A stretch of 18,639 nucleotides of DNA from JBBEDS01 sp040881175 (GTDB lineage Bacteria; Patescibacteriota; Minisyncoccia; 2-02-FULL-40-12; IGHO2-01-FULL-4-A). Below the pieces are notes generated by a model. It ran no database searches. It was not told where the DNA came from and saw only the letters and a program-made list of their open reading frames with translations. Positions 1 through 8,654 of this stretch are shown here, piece by piece. The stretch spans positions 1 to 18,639 of the forward strand of contig JBBEDS010000018.1 of the NCBI GenBank assembly GCA_040881175.1, written 5' to 3'. The position numbers and the translations under genes were made by a program. Every line of letters starts with the position of its first letter. The stretch's first letter is position 1.

Positions 1-1
1 T

Positions 2-3000
2 GGACAGACTAGGCTGACCATTGATGGTAATGGTAATGTCGGCATAGGGACGACTAGCCCTACGACAAGTCTTTCCCTGGCTAACCTAACTGCCACCGCC
101 TCCTTCGACATCACCTCCGCTGATCAAACAGACAAGAGGTTTACTCTACGTTCAAACTTCCAAGGCTCTGGCATATCCGAAAGGCTATCCATACTTAACG
201 GCTCAAACTCAGAATTAATTAGCATAGCCAGCAGTGGTTTTGTAGGTATCGGCACAACTGCTAATGTCACAGCTAAACTGTTCACTAACCACAGCTACAC
301 TACTGCCACAGGCGCAGAGCAGTACGGCCTCAGAGTACAGACCAACTTCCTAGCCGCCGATACCAGTTCCAAAGAAGGAATCAGAGCCCAAACAGCAGCC
401 GCTCATTCTTCCGGAACCATAGATAACGTAATGGGTGTTAAATCAATAGTATCCAACAACATAGCTGGAGCCACTTTAACCAATGGTTTCGCCTTCTGGG
501 GCAGAGTAGATCAGAATGACGGCACTCTAACTAATGCCTATGGCGTATATATTGCCTCAGGTTCAGGAGGTCCTACCAACAAATATGCCTTTGTCTCTGA
601 GGCTGGAGCTGGGAATGTGGGGATAGGGACGACGACAGTGCCAAGAACTTTAACTCTCAGAGGTACCGGACTATTTACCGATATTCAGATAAACGCCGGA
701 GCTACTGCGGTAGATCAGACAATCTTCCACATCTCAAATGCTACTGGTGACAGGTTATCCTTTGTTGAAACAGACGTAGCAGAAAGATTCGTGATTGCAT
801 CTGGGTCAGGGAACGTGGGGATTGGGACGACTGGGCCAACTGACAATCTCCATGTTATCTCCACAATTAATGGCGGTGGCATATTAGTTTCGGGCGGAAT
901 TGATAATGTAGAACTAAATTTAAATAACAGCGGAACAGGGGGCAGACAATATGGCTGGGACTCCACATCTGGCACCTCGGGTTTTGGACAGGGTAAATTA
1001 GTTTTGCGCGATCGGACTGCTGGGGCTGCAAGATTAACGGTTGATAGTAGTGGTAATATTGGTATTGGAAATAGTGCGCCAAATGCGTTACTACAAATCG
1101 GAGCTGCATTCAGTGACGACAGCAAGGGAGTCTTGTCGGTCAATAACCAGGCTTCACTGGGCACTACCGCCGGAGATTTTCTGGAAATTGCCCAGTTTGT
1201 TAATGGGGCCTCAGCCAATGATTTCAAGAACATGTTGTTTGTGGTGAGAGATGCCAATGGCAGCGATTGGACCACTGCAAGGTGGCACGACAGTATCGCG
1301 GTTGACGTCTCCTTTGATACGCCAGGCACAGATACCAGAGTGTGGTGGGAGAGGGATCCGAATAACAATATTCAATCATGGGGACATACAACGAGCACCT
1401 ATCTGACCATAAATGCTGGGAATGTGGGGATACGTGCTGAAGACACGGGTACGATTCTTGCTAGGTCAGCACTTGATGTGATTGGCCCCAAGGGCGTCGG
1501 TAGATTTAATACATGGCTAGATACTTCAGCTTCTGCTTGCGGTCTAGCTATGGTAGGTAGCAATGTGTATTTAGAGCGGGATACTAATCTTCCTAAGGCG
1601 GCAAATACCCACGGCTCTATAGGTGCAACTGCTATTCAGTTCAATATTTGTGGCGGCGATACAAATAGCATCCTATTTTTAAATGCGGCGGCGCCTACTG
1701 CAACTACGGCTAATGCGTCTATAACTTTGACTGAGAGGATGAGACTAGATGCGGCTGGTGATCTTGGTATCGGCACAACAAACCCAGTACAAAAACTCCA
1801 CGTCCAAGGTACCGCCAGAATTACCACCTCTGTAGCCGTAACTGATGATCGTACTTTGTGTACGATAGCCTCCTCTGGAGATATTGAATTAAAGAACGGT
1901 GCCTGTGGTACTTCCTCCATTAAATACAAGGAGAATATTGAAGAGTTAAGTTATGGTATTGAAGAAATAAGGCAGCTAAATCCAATATTTTTCAATTACA
2001 AAACGTTTGATGAAAATAATCCGGCCGGCAGGACCAAGAGAAGAATTGGTCTCATAGCTGAAGAAGTGAATCCTTTAATTCCGGAAGTGGTTATCTGGGA
2101 AAACGGGGAGATAGATGGTATAGACTATGCCTATCTCACGTCATTACTAACCAAGGGTGTACAGGAATTAGATGCAAGGGTAGCGTCGGCTTCTCTCAGG
2201 ATTGATGATCTAGAAAAGCTGGTAACTGATAACTTAGAGCAGCTGACATCAAGTAACTCCGAGTCAGTAGTTATTACCTCGTCTGGCTTAAATTTCAATG
2301 ACATTTTAACTGGCTTAGCAAATACACTGATCGTTCAAGTTCAAAATCTTTGGGCAAGCGGAGATTTAATTGCTGAAGGAATTAAAAAAACATATTTTGC
2401 CACCGCCGACCTATTCCCGAATGTTGATGTAAGTTTAATGTTTGCTAACTGGACGGCAAGAAATATTGAGATAACCCAAGACGCAGATCCAGAAATTCAT
2501 GCTTTATTCAGCGGAAACGGAGCGCAGGCTGCGGAACAATCAAAGATTGACTTGGAAGATAATGGAAACTATCTGGCGACATATGGCGTTGACTCAACCA
2601 GGGGAGAGATACAGCTGAGTGGATCATCAGATATATCCGGGGGAGAGGCAAAGATATTCTTTGATTACTCATTCACTTCGGTAATTTCCGATAAAGCTCC
2701 GATCAGGGTATTGCTTACACCGACTACCTTAATGCAGGGCCAGTTGTATGTAGATCAGAAAACTATTTACGGATTCGTTGTTAAAGAGCTAAACGGAACA
2801 AGCAGTGGTAAATTTGACTGGCTGATTATCGCCAGAAGAAAAGGTTTTGATGAGGACATATCAAGTCCGACACCCACCCCGGCCTCATCCCAGACCTCAC
2901 CGACCCCTAGTCCAACTCCAGAACCATCAAGCGAACCAACGCCCAGCCCGAGCCCAGATCCCACACCAGAGCCATCGATAAGTCCAACTCCAGAACCCAC

Positions 3001-3181
3001 AGAAAGTCCTAGTCCGACACCAGAACCATCACCGACTCCTGAGCCGTCAGCCACACCAGAACCTTCGATTGAGCCCACTCCTGAACCTTCTGAAAGTCCA
3101 ACACCGTCTCCGACTCCAGAACCACCAAGCGAACCAACACCCAGCCCGAGCCCAGATCCCACACCAGAGCCGACAGGATGA
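2..3181 (+). CDS. S74-domain surface/fibre-like protein, 5' truncated by window edge
   Basis: The frame is open from base 2, so the real start lies outside the window; the internal ATG at 431 is only the first in-window Met. There are 1059 codons visible. The first ~600 residues are beta-rich with seven [12 protein letters not shown] motifs, a pattern seen in phage-tail-like fibres and surface proteins. An S74 domain follows (about 1913-2170). It has a Ser (1913-1915) and a Lys (1928-1930) five residues apart, as in the S74 Ser-Lys dyad, and then RIGLIAEEV. In known S74 proteins this domain trimerises and folds the fibre, then cleaves itself off just before the Ser. Next come a likely coiled coil (about 2146-2244), an unrecognised beta-rich segment (about 2380-2850) and a 106-residue Pro/Thr/Glu/Ser tail. 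I see no C-terminal membrane anchor or sorting motif. Role in adhesion or as a surface appendage is inferred; the S74 assignment is strong. Confidence 0.88.
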   Translation, partial: GQTRLTIDGNGNVGIGTTSPTTSLSLANLTATASFDITSADQTDKRFTLRSNFQGSGISERLSILNGSNSELISIASSGFVGIGTTANVTAKLFTNHSYTTATGAEQYGLRVQTNFLAADTSSKEGIRAQTAAAHSSGTIDNVMGVKSIVSNNIAGATLTNGFAFWGRVDQNDGTLTNAYGVYIASGSGGPTNKYAFVSEAGAGNVGIGTTTVPRTLTLRGTGLFTDIQINAGATAVDQTIFHISNATGDRLSFVETDVAERFVIASGSGNVGIGTTGPTDNLHVISTINGGGILVSGGIDNVELNLNNSGTGGRQYGWDSTSGTSGFGQGKLVLRDRTAGAARLTVDSSGNIGIGNSAPNALLQIGAAFSDDSKGVLSVNNQASLGTTAGDFLEIAQFVNGASANDFKNMLFVVRDANGSDWTTARWHDSIAVDVSFDTPGTDTRVWWERDPNNNIQSWGHTTSTYLTINAGNVGIRAEDTGTILARSALDVIGPKGVGRFNTWLDTSASACGLAMVGSNVYLERDTNLPKAANTHGSIGATAIQFNICGGDTNSILFLNAAAPTATTANASITLTERMRLDAAGDLGIGTTNPVQKLHVQGTARITTSVAVTDDRTLCTIASSGDIELKNGACGTSSIKYKENIEELSYGIEEIRQLNPIFFNYKTFDENNPAGRTKRRIGLIAEEVNPLIPEVVIWENGEIDGIDYAYLTSLLTKGVQELDARVASASLRIDDLEKLVTDNLEQLTSSNSESVVITSSGLNFNDILTGLANTLIVQVQNLWASGDLIAEGIKKTYFATADLFPNVDVSLMFANWTARNIEITQDADPEIHALFSGNGAQAAEQSKIDLEDNGNYLATYGVDSTRGEIQLSGSSDISGGEAKIFFDYSFTSVISDKAPIRVLLTPTTLMQGQLYVDQKTIYGFVVKELNGTSSGKFDWLIIARRKGFDEDISSPTPTPASSQTSPTPSPTPEPSSEPTPSPSPDPTPEPSISPTPEPTESPSPTPEPSPTPEPSATPEPSIEPTPEPSESPTPSPTPEPPSEPTPSPSPDPTPEPTG
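32..1786 (+). repeat. Seven dispersed [12 protein letters not shown] coding repeats
   Basis: In-frame copies begin at about 32, 236, 611, 809, 1052, 1418 and 1757. The consensus is [10 protein letters not shown]; the copy at 1052 is diverged ([10 protein letters not shown]) and the one at 1418 breaks after GNVGI. Spacings range from 198 to 375 bases. Copies at 611, 809 and 1418 share nearly the same DNA, rich in GGG codons, while copies at 236, 1052 and 1757 use different synonymous codons. Confidence 0.85.
2861..3178 (+). repeat. Pro-Thr-Glu-Ser low-complexity tail with a 53-bp direct duplication
   Basis: The last 106 codons encode PTPEPS-like and PSPTPE-like units. Bases 2921-2973 and 3119-3171 are direct repeats with two mismatches over 53 bases, offset by 198 bases (66 codons), so a unit was probably duplicated in frame. 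Such tails usually act as extended, wall-spanning or mucin-like stalks; that role here is inference. Confidence 0.85.
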
Positions 3182-3225
3182 TACTAAAGCATGAACTCAC
3201 AGCATACTTGTATAAAATGTAAACC

Positions 3226-3253
3226 TTGACCCTAAATAATTTTAAACTAATAT
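3226..3253 (+). promoter_or_regulatory. Possible sigma70-type promoter for the wzy-like/mltG/pilin operon
   Basis: TTGACC at 3226-3231 and TAATAT at 3248-3253 are separated by 16 bases in an AT-rich gap. The -10 matches four of six consensus bases. It lies upstream of the GGAGG at 3314-3318 that supports the ATG at 3331. Confidence 0.4.
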
Positions 3254-3330
3254 TTTAACTAACTTAGCCCCGATTCTCTTAGCTAATCCACCGAAAGTTG
3301 ATTTGCTGGAAATGGAGGGCTCACAGATCT

Positions 3331-5877
3331 ATGGATATAAATTTGATCAAAAGTAAAGGGAATGACTACCAGGATTTGCCAGTCGACGGAGAAAATACAG
3401 GCAATCGGGCAGAAGAGTCCTATGAACACGGACATGATATGGAATACCAGGAGCCTAGTTTCCAAGAAGAGATTCTGCCTACCGGAACACCAATGTTCAA
3501 GAAGGCTATACGTTGGTTAGTTTATGCCGGTTTGTTTCTGCTGCCTCTCTGGTTTCTACCATTTACATCTGACGTGCTGGAGTTCAATAAACAGACGTTG
3601 TTAATAGCTGTTGCTGGCGTCGGGTTTGTCCTGTATTTAGTGGACGTGATGCGGACAGGATATCTCGAGGTAAGGCAGACTAAATTCTACTGGCCGATGC
3701 TTGCCTTGGTTGCTGCTGGAATAGTATCAGTAATTTTTTCGGTCAATCGTTTTGTTAGTATCTTTGGAAATGGTATCAGCCGGGGCTCATCTTTAATAAG
3801 TTGGGTTGCTTTTGCGGTGCTATTCTATCTTGCCGTCAATATAATAGAGGATAGAGGTAAAAATCTTAGAGATATTCTAGCTGCTTCTTTGTCGCTTACT
3901 TTCCTCGTTAGCACTCTTCAGATCTTGGGAATATCTTTGTTCAGCGGGACCGTCTTCGGCGACCCCGCATTCAATACGGTGGGGGCTATGAACAGTCTGG
4001 GCATTCTTGCTGCGGTGTCTTTGGTAATTTTCGGCATGTCGTCTAGCATGGAAGGCAACAGAAGATGGATGAAGTTTGTTCGTTACGCCGGTTTCGTCTT
4101 TGCGCTCTTCACGGTTATCTTGATTAATTGGTGGGTGGTATGGACAGTCGCATTTGTCTCGCTGCTATCCTACGTAGCTTTCAACTCTATGGAGCTATCA
4201 CGGCAAAGAGACTCGGAGCACCCCCATACGAAAACCAAGATGAGCTTGTTCGCTATGCCTTTGACAGTGATAGTTCTGGGGATATTTCTAATGTTGGTTA
4301 GCTTCAACATCGATTCTCTTAAATCAAAGCTACCGATAGAGGTGGCGCCGACTCATCAAACATCGCTGGAGATATCACTAGATTCTTTGTCATCTCGTCC
4401 TATGGGTTTCGGGCTGGAGAATTATCAGATTGCTTATGACAAATTTAAGCCGGCTGATATAGCTAACACGGTTTTCTACCAGGTAAGATTCAGCGATGCT
4501 ACTTCGGAGATAATGAACTTAGCTGTGGAGGGCGGAGCCCTGATGCTCCTAGCTTTCATCTCTCTGCTTTGGTTCTACGGTCGCGAGCTGACACTTAAAG
4601 TCAGGCAAGGGTTCAGCTCAGACAAGGGTACAAATGCTGTCTGGGCGGCAAGTCTGGGTTTGATCGTTGCCTTCTTCTTGTACCCATTCAATATTTCGAC
4701 CATGGCGGTCCTTATCTCTCTTCTAGCCCTTCTGGTTTTATCTAAAAACGTGATCAGTTTTCCTGAGTCGGACGAGATGGTGGAAGGTGATGTGAAAGTA
4801 TTAAACCTTGAAAGTGACGCTCGTTATTCTTTCCTAGGCTCCCTCATATTTATTGTCGGTCTTGTACTTATCTTGGTGGCGGGATATTTCACGGTCAATA
4901 GCTACATAGCTAATGTCTATCTTGCCAAGGCAGCTAAAAGCACGGATCATAATGTAGCGATTGACTACTATGTTAGAAGTATCAACATCAACGACAACGA
5001 CTCGCGTGTCTACAGGACTTTGTCTCAGAGGATCATAACTAAACTTGCAGAGGATATTCAGAACGGTCCCAATGAAGGAGAGAGCAATGATCAATACAAT
5101 GCTAGAATACAGAATGGGATAGCGGCTGCAGTAGAGGTGGCAACCAGAGCTACGGAAGTTGCACCGGCAAACGCTCAGAACTGGTTCAACAGGGGTATAA
5201 TATATCAAAGCCTGGTTGGACTAGTCGGAGGATCAGAGCAGGCAGCAGTGAGCATGTTTAACGAATCACTGGCGCGCAATCCAGCCGATCCGTCAGCTCA
5301 TCTAAGGATAGGCAATGTATTTCTAGTTTCCGCGCAGAATATTAGAAACATCATTGCCAATCCGCCCAAAGAGCAGGCGAATCAGCTTGACTTTACCGCT
5401 CTGAGGCAGCAAGCCAATGAGCAGCTTGCACAGGCGGGGGAGAGCTTCCAGAAGGCGGTATCTTTGTACAACAACTTCGGAGAGGCTTTGTACAACTCGG
5501 CGGTCGTATATGACCAGCAGAATAAATTGCCGGAAGCCATCAAGCAGTTCGAAAAGCTGCAGGCGAACAATCAAAATGACCCAAGCATAGTATTTCAACT
5601 CGGACTTTTGTACTATCGTAACAATCAGAAAGATAATGCATTAAGAGCGTGGCAGCAGGCCGTATTCCTTTTCCCAGACTATTCTAATGCAAGATGGTAT
5701 CTCTCCTTGATCTATGAGGAAAGAGGCGATCTTGAGAATGCTCTGGCACAGGCTGAGGAGATAGAGAAATTAAATCCTGACAACGAACTGGTCACGGAAA
5801 GATTAGAGCAACTTCGTTCCGGAGAGAGGATAATACCTCCAGGAAAAGTACTTGACCAGGAGCCGCTCAATCAATAA
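3331..5877 (+). CDS. O-antigen ligase/polymerase-like membrane protein with C-terminal TPR domain
   Basis: This 848-residue protein has a ~55-residue acidic N-terminus, then about twelve hydrophobic segments between residues ~60 and ~523. A long loop (about 325-400) ends in SRPMGFGLENY and NLAVEGG, which resembles the Wzy_C/O-antigen ligase family. The C-terminal ~310 residues are soluble. From about 610 to 830 they carry tetratricopeptide-like helices (for example ALYNSAVVYDQQNKLPEAIKQF and IVFQLGLLYYRNNQKDNAL). The family joins or polymerises lipid-linked glycans at the outer face of the membrane; the substrate cannot be read from sequence. I chose ATG 3331 over TTG 3298 because GGAGG sits at 3314-3318, although the 12-base spacing is long. 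The gene overlaps mltG by 26 bases, suggesting coupled translation. Confidence 0.8.
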   Translation: MDINLIKSKGNDYQDLPVDGENTGNRAEESYEHGHDMEYQEPSFQEEILPTGTPMFKKAIRWLVYAGLFLLPLWFLPFTSDVLEFNKQTLLIAVAGVGFVLYLVDVMRTGYLEVRQTKFYWPMLALVAAGIVSVIFSVNRFVSIFGNGISRGSSLISWVAFAVLFYLAVNIIEDRGKNLRDILAASLSLTFLVSTLQILGISLFSGTVFGDPAFNTVGAMNSLGILAAVSLVIFGMSSSMEGNRRWMKFVRYAGFVFALFTVILINWWVVWTVAFVSLLSYVAFNSMELSRQRDSEHPHTKTKMSLFAMPLTVIVLGIFLMLVSFNIDSLKSKLPIEVAPTHQTSLEISLDSLSSRPMGFGLENYQIAYDKFKPADIANTVFYQVRFSDATSEIMNLAVEGGALMLLAFISLLWFYGRELTLKVRQGFSSDKGTNAVWAASLGLIVAFFLYPFNISTMAVLISLLALLVLSKNVISFPESDEMVEGDVKVLNLESDARYSFLGSLIFIVGLVLILVAGYFTVNSYIANVYLAKAAKSTDHNVAIDYYVRSININDNDSRVYRTLSQRIITKLAEDIQNGPNEGESNDQYNARIQNGIAAAVEVATRATEVAPANAQNWFNRGIIYQSLVGLVGGSEQAAVSMFNESLARNPADPSAHLRIGNVFLVSAQNIRNIIANPPKEQANQLDFTALRQQANEQLAQAGESFQKAVSLYNNFGEALYNSAVVYDQQNKLPEAIKQFEKLQANNQNDPSIVFQLGLLYYRNNQKDNALRAWQQAVFLFPDYSNARWYLSLIYEERGDLENALAQAEEIEKLNPDNELVTERLEQLRSGERIIPPGKVLDQEPLNQ

Positions 5878-6886
5878 AACCTTGTTCTATATCCCTAGAA
5901 AAAAATCAACGAGGATAACGCTCGGCGTGGTAGCCGTTATCTTCGTCGTGGCGATTGCACTCATCTATTGGCCAGGTCCTCATGATGCCGAAGAGGCAGT
6001 CGAATTTAATATACCAAAGGGGCAGTCCCTTGGATCGACCGCTCGTCTATTGGCTGAAGAGGACCTAATCCATAGTCGTCTTGTTTTTGTCGCCTATGCC
6101 TTATTGGCCGGGCAGGAGAAAAAATTCAAGGCAGGGGATTACCTGATCCCGCCATCTGCGAGCACTAGAGATTTGGTTTTTATCTTTTCCAGAGGCCTAT
6201 CACAATCTGACGACATTGTCGTAACAATCCCAGAAGGAACCAATCTGGCCGATGCAGGCGCAATATTGGAAAGAGCGGGTGTAATAAAGGAGGGAGACCT
6301 TCTGGGGCCTAGTATATTAGATAAAGAAGGTTTTCTATTCCCGGATACATATAGATTTAAAAAGGAGCTAAAAGAGCGAGGCGGGGATGTCGCAGAGGTC
6401 GTTAGGACAATGGAGAATAACTTTAATCTTAAAACCCAGGAGTTATTTGTTGGATTTGGCAGGGATAAAATAGAGAGGACATTAATAGTCGCATCTATCC
6501 TAGAGAAGGAGGTCAGAAAAGAAGAAGACATGCGTCTGGTTGCTGGAATTATTGAAAAAAGATTATCAGTAGGCATGGCGCTTCAACTTGATGCCACGGT
6601 GGCATACGGCGTTTGCTACCCCAAATTTTTACTCGGACAGTACTGTAATGTCTCTTTAGCCAACATTGTTGATAACCTTAGAGCTAATTCGGTATATAAT
6701 ACATATAGTAGAACTGGTCTGCCAGCAGGACCGATATCTAGTCCGGGACTGCAGGCAATCAAGGCGGCACTAAATCCACAATCGAGCGACTTCCTCTTTT
6801 ATCTTAACGCTCGAGATGGGACTACTGTTTTTTCTAGGACGGGCGTCGAGCATGAAGAGGCCAGAAGAAAATATATTCTTCAATAA
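5852..6886 (+). CDS. mltG: Endolytic murein transglycosylase MltG
   Basis: MltG cleaves nascent peptidoglycan glycan strands at the membrane and is thought to set their length. The 344-residue protein has a short basic cytoplasmic N-terminus, one membrane helix (about 22-40) and a YceG-like domain. The catalytic motif ASILEKE is present; Glu218 aligns with the catalytic Glu of the family. LQLDATVAYG and the conserved NTYSRTGLPAGPISSPG segment follow, then FSRTGVEHEEA near the C-terminus, all typical of the family. The start is TTG 5852 with AGGA at 5841-5844, seven bases upstream, inside the end of the previous gene. The pilin-like gene begins two bases after the stop, so the three genes probably form one operon. 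Confidence 0.95.
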   Translation: MTRSRSINKTLFYIPRKKSTRITLGVVAVIFVVAIALIYWPGPHDAEEAVEFNIPKGQSLGSTARLLAEEDLIHSRLVFVAYALLAGQEKKFKAGDYLIPPSASTRDLVFIFSRGLSQSDDIVVTIPEGTNLADAGAILERAGVIKEGDLLGPSILDKEGFLFPDTYRFKKELKERGGDVAEVVRTMENNFNLKTQELFVGFGRDKIERTLIVASILEKEVRKEEDMRLVAGIIEKRLSVGMALQLDATVAYGVCYPKFLLGQYCNVSLANIVDNLRANSVYNTYSRTGLPAGPISSPGLQAIKAALNPQSSDFLFYLNARDGTTVFSRTGVEHEEARRKYILQ

Positions 6887-6888
6887 GT

Positions 6889-8520
6889 ATGACGGAAATT
6901 TTACTCCAGACAGCTCAAACATTACCTTTCCTTGAGGCAGACAACCTGCCAGGTTTTGTCAGCTCGATATACAGCTTTGCCCTAACTATAGTGGGCATAG
7001 CTGTTTTCGTTCAGATATTGAGGGCTGGCTTCAAGTGGCTTACAGCCGCTGGTAATGCTGGCAAGGCAGGAGAAGGCAAAACCATGATGACCAATGCAGT
7101 CATTGGAGCTATTCTACTCTTTGCATCGTATCTAATCCTATTCATTATCAATCCAGATCTAGTTGATAATACTTTTAATTTCAATGTTCCTTCAAAGGAA
7201 AGCAGCAGTGTTTCAAGGCCAGTTGCACGAGCGACAACAACTGAGGCCACATCCGGTACGGCAACCGTTGCCGGCGTTATTACAGAGGGAACAGCTTTTC
7301 ATAAAGGTGTTCCAGTTGCGAATGCACAAGCAGGAGCATATTTCTTCTCAGTTAAAGTGACGGATGCTGATGGCAAGACAGATCAGCGTAATTATCGAAT
7401 AGATGTTGTACCTAGGGGCTCAACACCACCTCCATTTGATCCTGTGAATATAAATTTTGACGATGTTGAGGCGGGATCGCCCCAGATCATTACCTCGACG
7501 CTGCCAAACGGAGCAGTGGGGCAGCCGTATTGGGCTGAGATAACCGCAGTGGGCGGTAGAACTCCATATGTATATTCAATCATTCAGGGTGATGGTTCTG
7601 TGCCGGATGGTATTGGTATTCAAGCAACCTGGGAGACTCCTATCCTGACACTCGAGAATCTTACCGCTGAGCGAACTCCAGCGTATTCTTTCCGTCAGGA
7701 TGATAGGTATAGAATAACTTTATCTGGTGCGAGACCAGACACGGCAATTGATTTCTTTTCTCAGAAAAATGGTGTAGTTAGCCCTTTGCCTGGAGTTGCC
7801 GAATCGAGAACTGATGAGAATGGAGACTGGATCAATGAAGGTGCCTTAGCCGACTTAGGCAGCTGGCATATTTGGACTGTAGTTGATGGTAGGATCTCTA
7901 ACATTATTGGTTTCCAGGTGATCGCTCAGGCAGTTGTTAGCCAAACTTCAAGTGATGTGCACGCGGTGAATCCAACATCAACGCGTGGTAGCTCTAACTT
8001 TACTCCTTGTACGCCAAATAACTTTTGTGAAATTCCCGAGACTGGCGAGAGGTTTAAACCTGGGCCTTCCGGTTGTCAGGGGACTGGATATTCCGGCCCT
8101 CCAGGCACCAGGCAAGTTGTGGAGTGCTTCTATCCCGAACAAGACCCGAATGACATCTGTCGCAGTTTTGACCTTGCTTGGCGTAATTGCTCCTCTAACT
8201 TGGGCAAGATCAGGGTAATAGAGAATGGCAAGAGAACAAACAATTTCGACGTATCCCAGCTACCGGAAGATGCTCAAGGCGAAGCACCAGCCGGAACCCT
8301 TTACACTATTGACCCGACTATACCGGGAAGCCCTAGTAGGACCATAGGCTGTAGTTACGGTACATTACAGCAGCAAGCCCTGGCTGTTAGATGCGGAATG
8401 CCTGCTTCATCAGTAGGCGTTGGTTACTGTTTGCCAGGATATGCCGGTAACCCTAAGTATTGTGTAAGTGGTGAGTTTAATGTGCCTGACGACCAAATCT
8501 GTCCTTCCTGTAATCAATAG
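6889..8520 (+). CDS. VirB2/TrbC-like pilin head fused to Ig-like and Cys-rich domains
   Basis: The 543-residue protein starts with two membrane helices (about 23-45 and 66-88) joined by a short Gly/Lys loop (FKWLTAAGNAGKAGEGK). This layout is that of the TrbC/VirB2-type pilins common in Patescibacteria, which are usually only ~100-130 residues. A Thr/Ser-rich linker follows. Then come what look like the second half of a He_PIG-type Ig domain (about 147-173, YFFSVKVTDADGKTDQRNYRIDV-like), the first half of another (about 201-245, TLPNGAVGQPYWAEI, GGRTPY, VPDGIGI), and a further beta domain ending SNIIGFQV (about 246-347). The last 170 residues hold all twelve cysteines (374 to 541), an even number suggesting disulfides outside the cell. 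I see no cleavable signal peptide and no clear Shine-Dalgarno. Pilin function is inferred; it may instead be a membrane-anchored surface protein. Confidence 0.65.
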   Translation: MTEILLQTAQTLPFLEADNLPGFVSSIYSFALTIVGIAVFVQILRAGFKWLTAAGNAGKAGEGKTMMTNAVIGAILLFASYLILFIINPDLVDNTFNFNVPSKESSSVSRPVARATTTEATSGTATVAGVITEGTAFHKGVPVANAQAGAYFFSVKVTDADGKTDQRNYRIDVVPRGSTPPPFDPVNINFDDVEAGSPQIITSTLPNGAVGQPYWAEITAVGGRTPYVYSIIQGDGSVPDGIGIQATWETPILTLENLTAERTPAYSFRQDDRYRITLSGARPDTAIDFFSQKNGVVSPLPGVAESRTDENGDWINEGALADLGSWHIWTVVDGRISNIIGFQVIAQAVVSQTSSDVHAVNPTSTRGSSNFTPCTPNNFCEIPETGERFKPGPSGCQGTGYSGPPGTRQVVECFYPEQDPNDICRSFDLAWRNCSSNLGKIRVIENGKRTNNFDVSQLPEDAQGEAPAGTLYTIDPTIPGSPSRTIGCSYGTLQQQALAVRCGMPASSVGVGYCLPGYAGNPKYCVSGEFNVPDDQICPSCNQ

Positions 8521-8528
8521 CATCGAGT

Positions 8529-8557
8529 TTGACTAATAATTAGAGTTTTGATAAGAT
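8529..8557 (+). promoter_or_regulatory. Promoter for rplJ-rplL
   Basis: TTGACT at 8529-8534 and TAAGAT at 8552-8557 have a 17-base spacer. Transcription would start near 8564, leaving a ~90-base structured leader before rplJ. Confidence 0.6.
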
Positions 8558-8572
8558 CTAATTGTCGTAGAA

Positions 8573-8645
8573 AACGGGCATATTAAGACCCGTTGAGACA
8601 TAAACCAGTTCGGTTTTGTTTATCTGCGGCGTAACGCCGTTTTTT
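8573..8645 (+). promoter_or_regulatory. L10-type ribosomal protein leader with terminator/attenuator
   Basis: Three nested signals lie in the rplJ leader. A perfect 6-bp stem pairs 8573-8578 (AACGGG) with 8589-8594 (CCCGTT). A second pairs 8600-8605 (ATAAAC) with 8618-8623 (GTTTAT). The third is CGGCG/CGCCG (8627-8631 and 8635-8639) with a TAA loop, followed by six T's at 8640-8645, a standard intrinsic terminator nine bases before the rplJ ATG. L10 leaders bound by L10-(L12)n are known to control this operon by attenuation in other bacteria; that mechanism here is inference from position and shape. Confidence 0.7.
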
Positions 8646-8654
8646 GTTTAATAT

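Noticed and set aside
715..1368. Long minus-strand open frame opposite the S74 protein
   Set aside because: It is antisense to a well-supported coding region with repeat motifs, has no family signature and no ribosome site; it reflects codon bias on the plus strand.
2767..3162. Gly/Val-rich minus-strand frame
   Set aside because: It is the reverse complement of the Pro-rich tail; its repeats follow from the PTPEPS codons.
3179..3181. Possible recoded TGA (genetic code 25)
   Set aside because: TGA ends the S74 protein, the SWEET-like gene and ftsL at sensible places, and tested frames show no in-frame TGA inside conserved domains.
3298..3330. TTG at 3298 as start of the O-antigen-ligase-like gene
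   Set aside because: It would place the GGAGG of 3314-3318 inside the gene; ATG 3331 has that site upstream.
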